DNA of 64,000 nt. Origin: Mycolicibacterium tokaiense. GTDB taxonomy: Bacteria > Actinomycetota > Actinomycetes > Mycobacteriales > Mycobacteriaceae. The notes under the pieces were generated by a model. It saw only the letters and a list, made by a program, of their open reading frames with translations, searched no databases and was not told the origin of the DNA. A program made the translations under genes and the position numbers. Below are positions 31,112 through 41,073 of this stretch, piece by piece (position 1 is the first letter of the stretch; the number at the start of each line of letters is the position of its first letter). The DNA lies in NCBI RefSeq assembly GCF_010725885.1, contig NZ_AP022600.1, positions 496,001 through 560,000 of the forward strand, in the 5' to 3' direction.

Positions 31112-31666
31112 ATGTCGACTGCACCTTATGGAGTGCGGCTGCTGGTGGGTGTGGCCGCCACCGCCGTCGAAGAGACCTTGAAGCTGCCACAGACCATCGC
31201 CACGTACCCCATGACCGTCGTCAGCCAGATGGCGCAATTCGTCATGAAGGTCCAGCAGGACGTCGCCGACCTGGTGATCAAGGGCGACGAAACGCTGGAG
31301 AATTTCTTTCCGCCCAAGGAAGAGCAGCCCGAGTGGGCCACCTTCGACGAGGACGACGCACCCGCGACGGCCCCTGAGACCAATGGTGAACGCCTGACCG
31401 AGGGCCGGTTTGCGCTGTACTCGGTCTCGGAGGAGGAATCCCCGGCCAACACCACCGCCCCGGCCGCAACGCCGGAGCCGGACGCGCCGGCGGTGGTCGC
31501 CGACATCGACTACACGTCGCTGACCCTGGCCCAGCTGCGGGCCCGGTTGCAGTCACTGTCGGTCACCGACCTCGAGGCGCTGCTCACCTACGAGGAGGCC
31601 ACCAAGGCCCGCGCGCCGTTCCAGACCCTGCTGGCCAACAGAATCACCCGCGCGTCGGCCAAGTGA
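31112..31666 (+). CDS. Lipid-droplet-associated protein (Rv1109c-like)
   Basis: A 184-residue protein from the ATG at 31112 ([20 protein letters not shown]). The N-terminal 70 residues are amphipathic and helical ([46 protein letters not shown]). A Pro/Glu-rich linker and a C-terminal SAP-like helix pair ([44 protein letters not shown]) follow. The family is annotated as lipid-droplet associated in mycobacteria. It overlaps the xseA start by 4 bp. Confidence 0.8.
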   Translation: MSTAPYGVRLLVGVAATAVEETLKLPQTIATYPMTVVSQMAQFVMKVQQDVADLVIKGDETLENFFPPKEEQPEWATFDEDDAPATAPETNGERLTEGRFALYSVSEEESPANTTAPAATPEPDAPAVVADIDYTSLTLAQLRARLQSLSVTDLEALLTYEEATKARAPFQTLLANRITRASAK

Positions 31667-32883
31667 CCGAACCCGAACAGGGAAAGTCCCCGGACAACCC
31701 CTGGCCGGTGCGGGCGGTGGCCACGCGGGTGGCCAAGTACATCGACCGGCTCGGTTTGGTATGGATCGAAGGGCAGCTGACCGAGCTCAAGATTCGTCAC
31801 ACCACGGCCTGGATGGTGCTGCGCGACCCCGCGGCGGACATGTCGCTGACCGTGAGCGCCCCGCGCGACCTGGTGGCCAATGCCCCGGTGCCGCTGACCG
31901 AGGGCACCCAGGTGATCATGCTGGGCCGGCCGCAGTTCTACACCCGCAACGGTTCGTTTAGCCTGCGTATCAGCGAGATTCGCGCAGTCGGGATCGGTGA
32001 GCTACTGGCCCGCATCGAGCGGCTGCGCCGATTGCTGGACGCCGAGGGGTTGTTCGATCCGCGACTGAAGCGCCCCCTGCCGTTCCTCCCGTCGCAGATC
32101 GGTCTGATCACCGGGCGGGCCAGTGCGGCCGAGCACGATGTGGTGACCGTGGCGACCACGCGGTGGCCCGCGGTGCGATTCGCCATCCGCAACACCGCGG
32201 TGCAGGGTCCGTCGGCGGTGGCGCAGATGGTGGAGGCGTTGCGCGGCCTGGATCGCGACCCCGAGGTCGACGTGATCGTGCTGGCCCGCGGCGGCGGCAG
32301 TGTCGAGGATCTGCTGCCGTTCTCCGACGAGACTCTCTGTCGGGAGATCGCCCGGTGCACCACCCCCGTGGTCAGCGCGGTGGGTCACGAACCCGACAAC
32401 CCGTTGTGTGATCTGGTGGCCGACCTGCGCGCGGCCACCCCCACCGATGCCGCCAAGCGGGTGGTACCCGATGCGGTGGCCGAGCAGCGCCTGGTCGCCG
32501 AGCTGCGCCTGCGCAGTGCCCGGGCCCTGCGCAACTGGGTGCACCGCGAAGAGCACCACATCACGCAGCTGCGCAGCCGGCCGGTGCTGGCCGATCCGCT
32601 GCGGGCCATCGACGACCGCGGCCACGAGATCAACCGGGCCCGCGCTGCGCTGCGCCGCGACGTCACCCGGTTCCTGGCCGCCGAGACCGACCGGGTGGGG
32701 CACCTCTCGGCGCGGCTGAGCACCCTCGGCCCGGCAGCGACGCTGGCGCGCGGTTATGCCGTGGTACAGGCGGGCTCGTTGGTGTTGCGGTCGGTGGCCG
32801 ATGCGCCGCCGGGAACGCAGTTGCGGATCAGGGTGGCCGACGGGGCTGTGACGGCGACCAGCGAAGGAGTGTGCGATGAGTGA
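31663..32883 (+). CDS. xseA: Exodeoxyribonuclease VII large subunit
   Basis: A 406-residue protein with GTG start. An N-terminal OB-fold ([31 protein letters not shown]) is followed by the catalytic domain ([69 protein letters not shown]) and a C-terminal coiled-coil with the ARGYAVVQ motif. It degrades single-stranded DNA together with XseB, encoded next with an 8-bp overlap. Usual length for actinobacteria. Confidence 0.95.
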   Translation: MTEPEQGKSPDNPWPVRAVATRVAKYIDRLGLVWIEGQLTELKIRHTTAWMVLRDPAADMSLTVSAPRDLVANAPVPLTEGTQVIMLGRPQFYTRNGSFSLRISEIRAVGIGELLARIERLRRLLDAEGLFDPRLKRPLPFLPSQIGLITGRASAAEHDVVTVATTRWPAVRFAIRNTAVQGPSAVAQMVEALRGLDRDPEVDVIVLARGGGSVEDLLPFSDETLCREIARCTTPVVSAVGHEPDNPLCDLVADLRAATPTDAAKRVVPDAVAEQRLVAELRLRSARALRNWVHREEHHITQLRSRPVLADPLRAIDDRGHEINRARAALRRDVTRFLAAETDRVGHLSARLSTLGPAATLARGYAVVQAGSLVLRSVADAPPGTQLRIRVADGAVTATSEGVCDE

Positions 32884-33106
32884 TGATACGACGGCCATTA
32901 GTGAGCTCGGGTACGAAGAATGCCGGGACGAGCTGGTGGAGGTGGTGCGCACGCTGGAACAGGGAGGCCTGGACCTGGATGCATCGCTGCAGTTGTGGGA
33001 ACGGGGCGAGAAGCTGGCCAAACGTTGCGAGGAGCACTTAGCGGGCGCCCGTAAGAGAGTCGAGGATGCCTTGGCCGCGGAGGACGGTACCACCGACGGG
33101 GAATGA
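32876..33106 (+). CDS. xseB: Exodeoxyribonuclease VII small subunit
   Basis: A 76-residue protein with the XseB pattern [56 protein letters not shown]. Several copies bind the coiled-coil of XseA. The ATG overlaps the end of xseA by 8 bp, ensuring co-translation. Confidence 0.95.
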   Translation: MSDDTTAISELGYEECRDELVEVVRTLEQGGLDLDASLQLWERGEKLAKRCEEHLAGARKRVEDALAAEDGTTDGE

Positions 33107-33124
33107 CCCCCCTTCCAGAAAAAC

Positions 33125-33138
33125 TAGAACCTGTTCCA
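33125..33138. promoter_or_regulatory. KstR-type operator upstream of the 3beta-HSD gene
   Basis: TAGAACCTGTTCCA is a perfect match to the TnnAACnnGTTnnA motif of KstR, the TetR repressor of mycobacterial cholesterol catabolism. It lies 22 bp before the start of the 3beta-hydroxysteroid dehydrogenase gene, where bound repressor would block transcription. Confidence 0.75.
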
Positions 33139-33160
33139 GTTGGTCACGTATGCTGCTCGC

Positions 33161-34252
33161 ATGGGTGATGCAACGTTGAGCACCGAACTCGGCCGCGTCC
33201 TGGTCACCGGGGGCTCCGGGTTCGTCGGCGCCAACCTGGTGACCGAACTACTGCGGCGCGGACTGCACGTGCACTCCTTCGACCGGGCGCCGTCACCGGT
33301 GCCGGACCATCCCAATCTCACGACCTTCGTCGGTGACATCTGCAGCACCGACGACGTGGCCCGGGCCGTCGAGGGCGTGGACACGATCTTTCACACCGCT
33401 GCCATCATCGATCTGATGGGCGGCGCGTCGGCCACCGAGGAGTATCGGCGCCGCAGTTTCGCCGTCAATGTCGAGGGCACCAAGAATCTGGTGCACGCCG
33501 CTCAACGGGCCGGGGTCGCGCGGTTCGTCTACACCGCCTCCAACAGCGTCGTGATGGGCGGGCAGAACATCGCCGCCGGCGATGAGACCCTGCCCTACAC
33601 CGACCGGTTCAACGATCTCTACACCGAGACCAAGGTGGTGGCCGAGAAGTTCGTCCTCGGTTCCAACGGCGAACACGGCCTGCTCACGTGCTCCATCCGC
33701 CCGTCCGGCATCTGGGGCCGCGGCGATCAGACCATGTTCCGCAAGGTGTTCGAATCGGTGCTGGCCGGACACGTCAAGGTGCTGGTGGGCAGCAAGGACG
33801 TGAAGCTGGACAACTCCTACGTGCACAACCTGGTGCACGGCTTCATCCTCGCTGCCGAACACCTCGTCCCGGGGGGCACCGCGCCCGGGCAGGCGTACTT
33901 CATCAACGACGGTGAACCCATCAACATGTTCGAGTTCTCGCGCCCGGTGGTGCAGGCCTGCGGACAGCCCTGGCCCACCGTGCGCATCCCGGGCAAGCTG
34001 GTGCACGCGGCAATGACGGTGTGGCAGTTCCTGCACTTCCGCTTCGGCTTCCCCAAGCCGCTGCTGGAACCCCTTGCCATCGAACGCATTACGCTGGACA
34101 ACTACTTCGCCATCGACAAGGCGCGCCGCGACCTCGGGTATGAGCCGCTGTTCACCACCGAGCAGGCCCTGGCCGAATGCCTGCCGTACTACACCGAGTT
34201 GTTCGCCAAGATGAAAGCAGCTGCGGGCGAGCCGGTTCCGGCGCGGGTGTAG
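33161..34252 (+). CDS. 3beta-hydroxysteroid dehydrogenase/isomerase-type SDR
   Basis: A 363-residue extended SDR from the ATG at 33161. The Rossmann motif is VLVTGGSGFVGANLV. The catalytic residues are Ser in YTASNSVV and a Y-x3-K equivalent in LYTETKVVAEKFV. The 3beta-HSD family C-terminal region is present (FRFGFPKPLLEPLAIERITLDNYFAIDKARRDLGYEPLFTTEQAL). It oxidises 3beta-hydroxysteroids such as cholesterol to the 3-keto-4-ene form. Position equals Rv1106c, and the KstR box upstream supports a sterol role. Confidence 0.88.
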   Translation: MGDATLSTELGRVLVTGGSGFVGANLVTELLRRGLHVHSFDRAPSPVPDHPNLTTFVGDICSTDDVARAVEGVDTIFHTAAIIDLMGGASATEEYRRRSFAVNVEGTKNLVHAAQRAGVARFVYTASNSVVMGGQNIAAGDETLPYTDRFNDLYTETKVVAEKFVLGSNGEHGLLTCSIRPSGIWGRGDQTMFRKVFESVLAGHVKVLVGSKDVKLDNSYVHNLVHGFILAAEHLVPGGTAPGQAYFINDGEPINMFEFSRPVVQACGQPWPTVRIPGKLVHAAMTVWQFLHFRFGFPKPLLEPLAIERITLDNYFAIDKARRDLGYEPLFTTEQALAECLPYYTELFAKMKAAAGEPVPARV

Positions 34253-34262
34253 CAGGCCGGAC

Positions 34263-35606
34263 TCACCCCGAGGTGGCTGCCGTCGAGGTCTGTTCGCTCG
34301 GATCGGCGACGTCCACGATGTCTTTGCGGTTGGTCTCGGGTCCGTACGCCAAGGCCACGAGGGTGAGCGCAGTGAGGATGCCGAGGTAGACCACGATCAC
34401 CCACCAGTGCCCGAACGCGGCGATCAACGCGGTGGCGATCAGCGGCAGGAACCCACCGGCCAGCACCGAGCCAATCTCGCGGGCAAACGCGAAGCCTGAC
34501 AACCGGGTTCGGGTGTCGAAGAGCTCGGCGAAGTAGGCGGCCTGGGGTGCCAGCATCGCGGGATACAAGATGCCGAGCCCGACCACGAAGCCCAGGATGA
34601 GCAGCGGTGTGCTCAAGGTCTCGAGCATCAAGAAGAACGGCACCAGCCAGAGCACCGACAGCAGCGCGCCTCCGGCGTAGACGGGGCGGCGGCCCACCAG
34701 GTCGCTGACGTGCGCCCACAGGGGAATGAAGCCGACCTGGACCGCCGAGGCGATCACCACGGCCAGCAGCGTCGTCTGGCGATCCACACCCATCGAGTTC
34801 ACCGCGTATCCCACCGCGAAGACCGGGAACAGGTAGGCAAATCCGTTCTCTGCCATCCGCGCTCCGATGACCACCATGAAGTTTCGGGGGCTGCGCCGGA
34901 TCGACTCCAGCACAGGGATCTTGGTCTCTTCCACGGCTCCGGCGGCCTCCGCCTGCACTGCGTTCTCGTACGCCTCGGTCTCGTCGATGTTGCGCCGGAT
35001 GAAGTATCCCACGATCAGCAGCACCGCACCGAGCAGGAACGGCACCCGCCAGCCCCAGCTCTGGAACGCCTCGTCCGGCAGCAGGGTTGCCAGCTGATAC
35101 ACCCCGGTGGACAGCAGCGTCGCCAGCGCGAATCCGACCGGCGCCCACGATCCCGCAAGGCCGCGGCGTTTCTGGTCGCCGTGCTCGACGGAAAGCACCA
35201 CTGCGCCGGCATATTCGCCGCCCGCCCCGAAACCCTGCAGCAGCCGCAGCAGGATCAGCAGGATCGGCGCCCAGACCCCGATGGCGGCATAGTTGGGCAA
35301 CACGCCGATCAAGGTGGTGGCCACGCCCATCAGCACGATGGTGAAGACCAACATCTTCTTGCGGCCGACCTTGTCCCCCATGTTGCCCAGGACGATGCCG
35401 CCGAGCGGCCGGGCCAGAAAGCCCACCGCGTAGGTGGCGAACGCCGCGAGAGTGCCGACGGTGGGGTCGGCGTTCGGGAAGAACTGGCTGTTGAGCACCA
35501 GCGCCGCAGCGGTGCCGTAGATCAGGAAGTCGTACCACTCCAAGGTGGTGCCGACCAGGGCGGCGATGCCCGCCTTGCGGGCCTGATTGAGAGGCTTGGT
35601 TGCCAT
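34263..35606 (-). CDS. MFS metabolite:H+ symporter (MHS subfamily)
   Basis: A 447-residue transporter starting at the ATG at 35604-35606 (MATKPLNQARKAGIAALVGTTLEWYDFLIYG). Motifs include GDKVGRKKMLV (MFS signature), RLLQGFGAGGEYAGAVVLSVEH and WGWRVPFLLGAVL, typical of MHS carriers for carboxylates, betaines or shikimate. Twelve hydrophobic helices are evident. It is the last gene of a minus-strand operon after the dehydratase, so it probably imports that pathway's substrate, perhaps a sugar acid or dicarboxylate. Confidence 0.88.
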   Translation of the reverse strand: MATKPLNQARKAGIAALVGTTLEWYDFLIYGTAAALVLNSQFFPNADPTVGTLAAFATYAVGFLARPLGGIVLGNMGDKVGRKKMLVFTIVLMGVATTLIGVLPNYAAIGVWAPILLILLRLLQGFGAGGEYAGAVVLSVEHGDQKRRGLAGSWAPVGFALATLLSTGVYQLATLLPDEAFQSWGWRVPFLLGAVLLIVGYFIRRNIDETEAYENAVQAEAAGAVEETKIPVLESIRRSPRNFMVVIGARMAENGFAYLFPVFAVGYAVNSMGVDRQTTLLAVVIASAVQVGFIPLWAHVSDLVGRRPVYAGGALLSVLWLVPFFLMLETLSTPLLILGFVVGLGILYPAMLAPQAAYFAELFDTRTRLSGFAFAREIGSVLAGGFLPLIATALIAAFGHWWVIVVYLGILTALTLVALAYGPETNRKDIVDVADPSEQTSTAATSG

Positions 35607-35643
35607 GATGCGGTTGTCCTTGGTCCGAGGGGTTGATGAGGTG

Positions 35644-37335
35644 TCAGTGCGCGGGTCGACGCAGAACAGCGCCGCCTTGGATCGGGCCGACCAGTTCGGC
35701 GTATTGACCGAGCCAGCCGCGTTCGGCGGCGTCCCCCGCCGCGCGGACCGGCGCACCGTTGCGCACCGGGTGCACGTCGACCCGGCGGGCGTCGAGGTCG
35801 ATGCTGATGGTGTCCCCGTCCTGCAAGCCGGCCAGCGGACCGCCGTCGGCGGCCTCGGGCATCACCTGGCCGACGACCAGGCCGTGGTTGAGTCCGGACA
35901 GTTCTCCGTCGGTCACCACCGCGACGTGGCCGCCCAGTCCCGCCCCGTTGAGCGCGGCGACGAAGCTGGCGGCGAACACCGTGCCCGGTCCCCCACGCGG
36001 CCCCATCCCCCGGAGCACGATGACGTCACCTCGGCTGATGCCGCCGTCGCCGAGTGCGGCAATGGCGGCGTCCTCACCGACGAAGACCTTGGCCGGGCCG
36101 GAGAAATCGCGCCGGGTGGCCTTGCCGACGCCGGCCACCTTCACGATCGAACCGTCGGGAGCCAGGGTGCCGCGCAGAATGATCAGCCCCGGTTCGGGAT
36201 TGATCGGATTGTCGAGTCCGTGCAGGACGTCCCCGTCGGCGCTGCGAGCCTGCTCGGCGCGCTCGCCCACGGTTCGCCCGTCCACCGTCAGTGCCTCTGC
36301 ATGCAGTCGCGGCAACAACGTGCGCATCACCGTCTGCACCCCGCCGATACCGTCCAGATCCCAGACCTGGTGGGCGCCGTTGGGGCGGATCGCCGCCAGC
36401 TGCACCGCATCTCGTCCGAGCTTCTCGAACAGAGCTACCACATCGAGGTCGAGGTCGGCCTCGGCGGCAATGGCCGTCAGGTGCCGGATGCAGTTGACCG
36501 AACCTCCCAGCGCCAGAGCCACTTCGGCGGCGTTGCTGATCGCGGCCTCGGTGATCACCTGCCGTGCCGTCAGGTTCTCCTGGACCATCGACACGATGCG
36601 ACGCCCTGCGGCTTCGGCATTGGCGAGCATGGCGTCCGAATTCGCCCGGGTGGGCGCTGATCCGGCCACCGTCATCCCCAGCGCCTCGGCCATGCAGTGC
36701 ATGGTGTTGGCGGTGGCCAACCCAGCGCACACCCCGGGCCCCTCGATGGCCTGGTCGGCGAGCTCACCGAGTTGATCCACGGTCATGGCGCCCGAGGCGA
36801 TGGCACCCACCGACTCATAGACGGTGTCGATGTCGACCGAGCAGCCACTGTAGCGGCCACCTTTCTGGTAGCCACCGATCACCACGATGGCGGGCAGGTT
36901 CAGCCGCGCCGCCGCCATCAGGTGGGCCGGAGTGGTCTTGTCGCAGGAGGACAGGAACACGATCCCGTCCAGCACCGCCCCTTCCACCGCTGCCTCGACA
37001 TCGTTGACGATCAGGTCGCGGGTCGGCATGAGGTAGCGCGCCTTGCGGCCGGCACTGGTCACGAAATCACTGGGTGCGGTGGTGCGGATCTCGAACGGCA
37101 GTCCGCCGGCGGCGCGGACGGCATCGGCCACCCGCACTGCCACATCGTCGAGGTGGATGAAGCACACCGAGAGCTTCGACGACGTGTTGACGACGGCGAT
37201 TTTCGGCTTCTGCTGGTCTTCGACACTGATACCCATCGCACTCCACTGAGCACGGCGTACCGCCCAGCGGGTGCTGCCCGGGGTGAAGTTGCTGCGCAAA
37301 CTGCCATCGGTGGCGCGTTCGAAATTGTCGGTCAT
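35644..37335 (-). CDS. IlvD/Edd-family dehydratase
   Basis: A 563-residue enzyme from the ATG at 37333-37335. Cluster and active-site blocks are present: FLSSCDKTTPAHLMAA, GRYSGCSVDIDTVYESVGA, GPGVCAGLATANTMHCMAEALGM and GELSGLNHGLVVGQV. The family dehydrates dihydroxyacids (IlvD) or sugar acids (Edd, arabonate/xylonate dehydratases) using an Fe-S cluster and Mg2+. Given its operon with an FAD oxidoreductase, an MHS carrier and a divergent GntR regulator, sugar-acid catabolism is more likely than isoleucine/valine synthesis. Its start overlaps the FAD gene stop by 4 bp. Confidence 0.88.
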   Translation of the reverse strand: MTDNFERATDGSLRSNFTPGSTRWAVRRAQWSAMGISVEDQQKPKIAVVNTSSKLSVCFIHLDDVAVRVADAVRAAGGLPFEIRTTAPSDFVTSAGRKARYLMPTRDLIVNDVEAAVEGAVLDGIVFLSSCDKTTPAHLMAAARLNLPAIVVIGGYQKGGRYSGCSVDIDTVYESVGAIASGAMTVDQLGELADQAIEGPGVCAGLATANTMHCMAEALGMTVAGSAPTRANSDAMLANAEAAGRRIVSMVQENLTARQVITEAAISNAAEVALALGGSVNCIRHLTAIAAEADLDLDVVALFEKLGRDAVQLAAIRPNGAHQVWDLDGIGGVQTVMRTLLPRLHAEALTVDGRTVGERAEQARSADGDVLHGLDNPINPEPGLIILRGTLAPDGSIVKVAGVGKATRRDFSGPAKVFVGEDAAIAALGDGGISRGDVIVLRGMGPRGGPGTVFAASFVAALNGAGLGGHVAVVTDGELSGLNHGLVVGQVMPEAADGGPLAGLQDGDTISIDLDARRVDVHPVRNGAPVRAAGDAAERGWLGQYAELVGPIQGGAVLRRPAH

Positions 37336-38732
37336 GCTTCCCTTTCCGAGTGCGCCGGGACGCCTGCCCCGGACTCGAGCGCACTTCCGTTGGCGATCAT
37401 GCGGGTCTGGATGGCACGCACGTCGAGATCGCGGTAGGCGATCCCGGAGTCCAGCGAGGCCAATGTCGCCACCGCGGCGGCGTGGCCGTATTCGAAGCAC
37501 TGCGCGGTCACTCGTGCCGAGGCCAGCGCCTGATGCTCGGCCGACAGGCAGCGTCCGGCCACGATGACGTTCTCACCGCGTTCGGGAACCAGCGTGCCGT
37601 ACGGTACGTCGTAGTAGTCGTCCAGCAGCCAGTGCAGTTTCGGGCGGTTACCGTCGTGCAGTTCGATGGGCCAGGGTGACCGGCAGATGCTGTCCGCGCG
37701 TTTGGCGCCGTCGACGACATCGAGGTCGGTCAGCGTCTGCACCCCGGTCACGGTCCGGGTCTGGCGGATGCCGGCTTCTACACCGGTGTCGACCACGAAG
37801 GCGTCAGCACACCCGGGTACGGCGTCGGCCAGGAAGCGGGCGTACTCGCGGACCTGGCGGCGGCCACCCACCTCGGCGAGCGTGAAATCGGCCGGGTCGA
37901 TCACGTTGAGCATGCGACCGTCGGGGCCGGTGAGCCGGGTTGCGTTGACCAGCAACTCATTCGGCCGTGTGGTGTCGAAGATCCAGATCTTGTTGCGCGG
38001 CAGGTCGTGTCCGCCGGCGCGGGCAGCCTCGATCGCCTCACCTACCCAGGGTGCGCTGATGGTGTCGTCACCCCACGCTGCCCAGAACTTCTCGAGGTCG
38101 ACGTTGCCCAGGCGAAAGAACATGGTGGGGTTCTGGATGCGGCCGTGATCGCCGTATCTGTAGGCACCGCCGCCGCGCGCGATCACCGCCCCGTCCCCGG
38201 AGGCGTCGATGATGCGGGCCGCGTGGATCACCGCGACACCGGCGCTGGAGGCCACCACCAGGCCGCGATACCGGTCGGCGTCGGCGAGCACGTCGATCAC
38301 CTGGGTGTGATACAGAATTCGCGCGCCGGCGGCCGACAGCAAGGCATCAGCGGTCTCGCGCCACACCAGCGGGTCATGAGCCGAGGTGAACGTCTTGCCG
38401 TATTGCTGGGGCGGGGTGAGCCCGCCGCGCGCGGTGAGTTCCCCGGCGAACCTGTCGGTGAAGCCGAAGACCACCTGCTCGGGCGGCGCGGGGCCATCCG
38501 ATGCCAGGTACATGCCGCAGATGGTGCCCGACATTCCCGCGACGGCCGCTCCACCGGCGAAGCCGTACTTCTCGATGATCAGAACCGATGCCCCGCCTTC
38601 AGCGGCCACGGTGGCTGCGGCTACGCCGGCCGCCCCGGCTCCCACCACCACGACGTCGACGTCGGCCAGGACCGGCCATCCCGAGGTGTCGACCTCGGTC
38701 GACAACCGCCATTCAACCGATATATCAGTCAT
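37332..38732 (-). CDS. FAD-dependent oxidoreductase
   Basis: A 466-residue protein from the ATG at 38730-38732. The dinucleotide-binding motif is VDVVVVGAGAAGVAAATVAAEGG, then VLIIEKYGFAGGAAVAGM, RIIDASGDGAVIA, and a C-terminal FAD-contact block (VIVAGRCLSAEHQALASARVTAQC). This is the FAD-dependent oxidoreductase type with a GG-doublet (pfam12831-like). It is the first gene of the operon FAD oxidoreductase-dehydratase-MHS carrier and is divergent from the GntR gene 60 bp away. The substrate is unknown. Confidence 0.85.
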   Translation of the reverse strand: MTDISVEWRLSTEVDTSGWPVLADVDVVVVGAGAAGVAAATVAAEGGASVLIIEKYGFAGGAAVAGMSGTICGMYLASDGPAPPEQVVFGFTDRFAGELTARGGLTPPQQYGKTFTSAHDPLVWRETADALLSAAGARILYHTQVIDVLADADRYRGLVVASSAGVAVIHAARIIDASGDGAVIARGGGAYRYGDHGRIQNPTMFFRLGNVDLEKFWAAWGDDTISAPWVGEAIEAARAGGHDLPRNKIWIFDTTRPNELLVNATRLTGPDGRMLNVIDPADFTLAEVGGRRQVREYARFLADAVPGCADAFVVDTGVEAGIRQTRTVTGVQTLTDLDVVDGAKRADSICRSPWPIELHDGNRPKLHWLLDDYYDVPYGTLVPERGENVIVAGRCLSAEHQALASARVTAQCFEYGHAAAVATLASLDSGIAYRDLDVRAIQTRMIANGSALESGAGVPAHSEREA

Positions 38733-38792
38733 GGACGGAACGTACACGGGCTGTCGCGATAATGTCTACCCCGTGACACAGAGAGCATCGCG

Positions 38793-39449
38793 ATGACGGG
38801 CGTCACCCCGAACAAGGCAGATCAGGCATTCATCGACATCGAGCGCATGATCGTGCTGCAGGAACTTCCCCCCGGCACGCTGGTCTCGGAGAAGCAGCTC
38901 ATGGAGCACACCGGGCTCGGCCGCACGCCGGTGCGCGAGGCGCTGCAGCGCCTGGCCCGGGAACGACTGGTGGAGATCCACCCGAACCGGGGCGTGCTCA
39001 TCCCGGTGGCCTCCATCGAGGCCCAACTCAAGCTGCTGGAACTGCGTCGCACGCTCGAGCCGTTCGCCGTGCGATTGGCGGCCCTGCGGGCGTCAGTACA
39101 CCAGCGCGCCGAGGCCCGTCGCCTGGCCGACCATGTGCTCAGCGGACCGCTGTCGGTGGACGACTTCGCCCAGTTCCTGCGTTCGGCGCATCTGCTGGTG
39201 GTCAGCTCCACCGGAAACGAGTTCGTCGAGGTCGCCATGGCTCCGCTGCAAGGCCTGTCCCGTCGTTTCTGGTTCGGCAATCTCAGCGCCCCGGCCGACG
39301 ATCTGGCCACAGCGGCGAATCTGCATCACGACATCCTGGCCGCGATCGCCGACGGTGACGGCGACGCCGCCGAGGCCGCGTCCCTGGCATTGAACGACTA
39401 CCTCGTCGACTTCACCTATGCGACATTGCCGCAACGGCAGAGCCGATAG
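38793..39449 (+). CDS. GntR-family regulator (FadR/FCD type)
   Basis: A 218-residue regulator. An N-terminal winged helix (GTLVSEKQLMEHTGLGRTPVREALQRLARERLVEIHPNRGVLIPVAS) is followed by an FCD ligand domain (LLELRRTLEPFAVRLAALRA ... FVEVAMAPLQGLSRRFWF ... NLHHDILAAIADGDGDAAE). FCD regulators usually sense small organic acids. It sits between the divergent dehydratase operon and the sulfatase genes, so it may control both sides. The 60-bp shared intergenic region is the likely operator site; no clear palindrome stands out. Confidence 0.9.
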   Translation: MTGVTPNKADQAFIDIERMIVLQELPPGTLVSEKQLMEHTGLGRTPVREALQRLARERLVEIHPNRGVLIPVASIEAQLKLLELRRTLEPFAVRLAALRASVHQRAEARRLADHVLSGPLSVDDFAQFLRSAHLLVVSSTGNEFVEVAMAPLQGLSRRFWFGNLSAPADDLATAANLHHDILAAIADGDGDAAEAASLALNDYLVDFTYATLPQRQSR

Positions 39450-39525
39450 TTGGTGAACTCCCCACCTGAGGAGCGCCGCGGGAATATCGTTGACCCCGAC
39501 GTCACAAGAGGAGACGGAGGCTGTC

Positions 39526-41070
39526 ATGCCGAACGGAAAGCCGAACATTCTCGTCATCTGGGGCGACGACATCGGGATCACCAACCTGAGCTGTTACAGC
39601 GACGGTCTGATGGGTTACCGCACCCCCAACATCGACCGCATTGCCGCCGAGGGCATGCGCTTCACCGACTCCTACGGCGAGCAGAGCTGCACGGCCGGTC
39701 GCGCATCGTTCATCACGGGCCAGAGTGTCTACCGCACCGGGCTTTCCAAGGTCGGCATGCCCGGAGTCGACATGGGACTGTCCCCGGAGGATCCGACCAT
39801 CGCCGAGCTGCTCAAGCCACTGGGGTATGCCACTGCCCAGTTCGGCAAAAACCACTTCGGTGATCTGAACAAGTATCTGCCCACGGCCCACGGGTTTGAT
39901 GAATTCTTCGGCAATCTCTACCACCTCAACGCCGAGGAAGAACCAGAGAACCCGGACTACCCCACCGAGGAGGAATTCCCTCGCCTTCGCAAGATGCTGA
40001 CCCCCCGCGGGGTGATCAGATCGTGGGCCACCGACGACGCCTCCGACGAGGTGGATGAACGCTTCGGGCCTGCGGGTAAGCAACGCATCGAGGACACCGG
40101 ACCGCTGACCAAGAAGCGGATGGAAACCATCGATGACGAGACGACTGCCGCATGCATCGACTACATCAAACGCCAAGTAGACGGCGGCACACCCTTTTTC
40201 GCGTGGATGAACACCACCCACATGCACTTCCGCACTCACACCAAGCCCGAGAGCCTGGGCCAAGCCGGGCGGTGGCAGTCCCCCTACCACGACACGATGA
40301 TCGACCACGACAAGCACGTCGGGCTGCTGCTCGACTGCCTCGATGAACTCGGCATCGCCGAGGACACCATCGTCATCTACTCCACCGACAACGGACCACA
40401 CGCCAACACCTGGCCGGACGGCGCCACCACACCCTTCCGCAGCGAGAAGAACACCGGCTGGGAGGGCGCTTTCCGGGTACCGGAGATGATCCGTTGGCCG
40501 GGGCAGATCAAGGCGGGCACAGTCTCCAATGAGATTGTCCAGCACCATGACTGGCTGCCCACCCTGCTGGCAGCCGCCGGCGAACCGGACATCGTCACCA
40601 AGCTCAGGCAGGGCCACAGCATCGATGACACGACCTACCACGTGCACATCGACGGCTACAACCTGCTGCCCTACCTGACCGGCGAGGTGGACAAGAGCCC
40701 GCGACGTGGCCTGATCTATTTCAGCGATGACTGCGACGTACTCGGCTTGCGGTTCGAGAACTGGAAAGTCGTGTTCATGGAGCAACGCTGCCAGGGCACG
40801 CTGCAGATCTGGTTCGAACCGTTCACCGAATTGCGGGCCCCGAAGATCTTCAACTTACGTACGGACCCCTTCGAACATGCCGACGTCACCTCGAACACCT
40901 ACTGGGACTGGTTCCTCGAGCGCGACTTCATCGCCTTCTACGGCAATGCGATCGTGCAGCAGTTCCTGGAGACGTTCAAGGAATTTCCGCCGCGGAAGGA
41001 GCCTGCGTCGTTCACCATCAGCGACGCGGTGAAGAAATTGAATCATTACCTCGAGTCGGTGGGCGGCTGA
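39526..41070 (+). CDS. Arylsulfatase-type sulfatase
   Basis: A 514-residue type I sulfatase. Metal ligands are in NILVIWGDDIG, and the formylglycine motif is C55-T-A-G-R59 in EQSCTAGRASFITG. KNHFG and IVIYSTDNGPHANTWPDG match catalytic and metal-binding blocks. The Cys must be converted to formylglycine, and a formylglycine-generating enzyme is encoded two genes downstream. A strong GGAGACGGAGG site precedes the ATG. No signal peptide is seen, so it likely acts in the cytoplasm on an imported sulfate ester. Confidence 0.92.
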   Translation: MPNGKPNILVIWGDDIGITNLSCYSDGLMGYRTPNIDRIAAEGMRFTDSYGEQSCTAGRASFITGQSVYRTGLSKVGMPGVDMGLSPEDPTIAELLKPLGYATAQFGKNHFGDLNKYLPTAHGFDEFFGNLYHLNAEEEPENPDYPTEEEFPRLRKMLTPRGVIRSWATDDASDEVDERFGPAGKQRIEDTGPLTKKRMETIDDETTAACIDYIKRQVDGGTPFFAWMNTTHMHFRTHTKPESLGQAGRWQSPYHDTMIDHDKHVGLLLDCLDELGIAEDTIVIYSTDNGPHANTWPDGATTPFRSEKNTGWEGAFRVPEMIRWPGQIKAGTVSNEIVQHHDWLPTLLAAAGEPDIVTKLRQGHSIDDTTYHVHIDGYNLLPYLTGEVDKSPRRGLIYFSDDCDVLGLRFENWKVVFMEQRCQGTLQIWFEPFTELRAPKIFNLRTDPFEHADVTSNTYWDWFLERDFIAFYGNAIVQQFLETFKEFPPRKEPASFTISDAVKKLNHYLESVGG

Positions 41071-41073
41071 GGG

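Noticed and set aside
35644..37335. Considered as the biosynthetic dihydroxy-acid dehydratase IlvD.
   Set aside because: The operon context (MHS carrier, FAD oxidoreductase, GntR regulator) points to catabolism, and ilv genes are absent nearby. The family name is kept but not the gene symbol.
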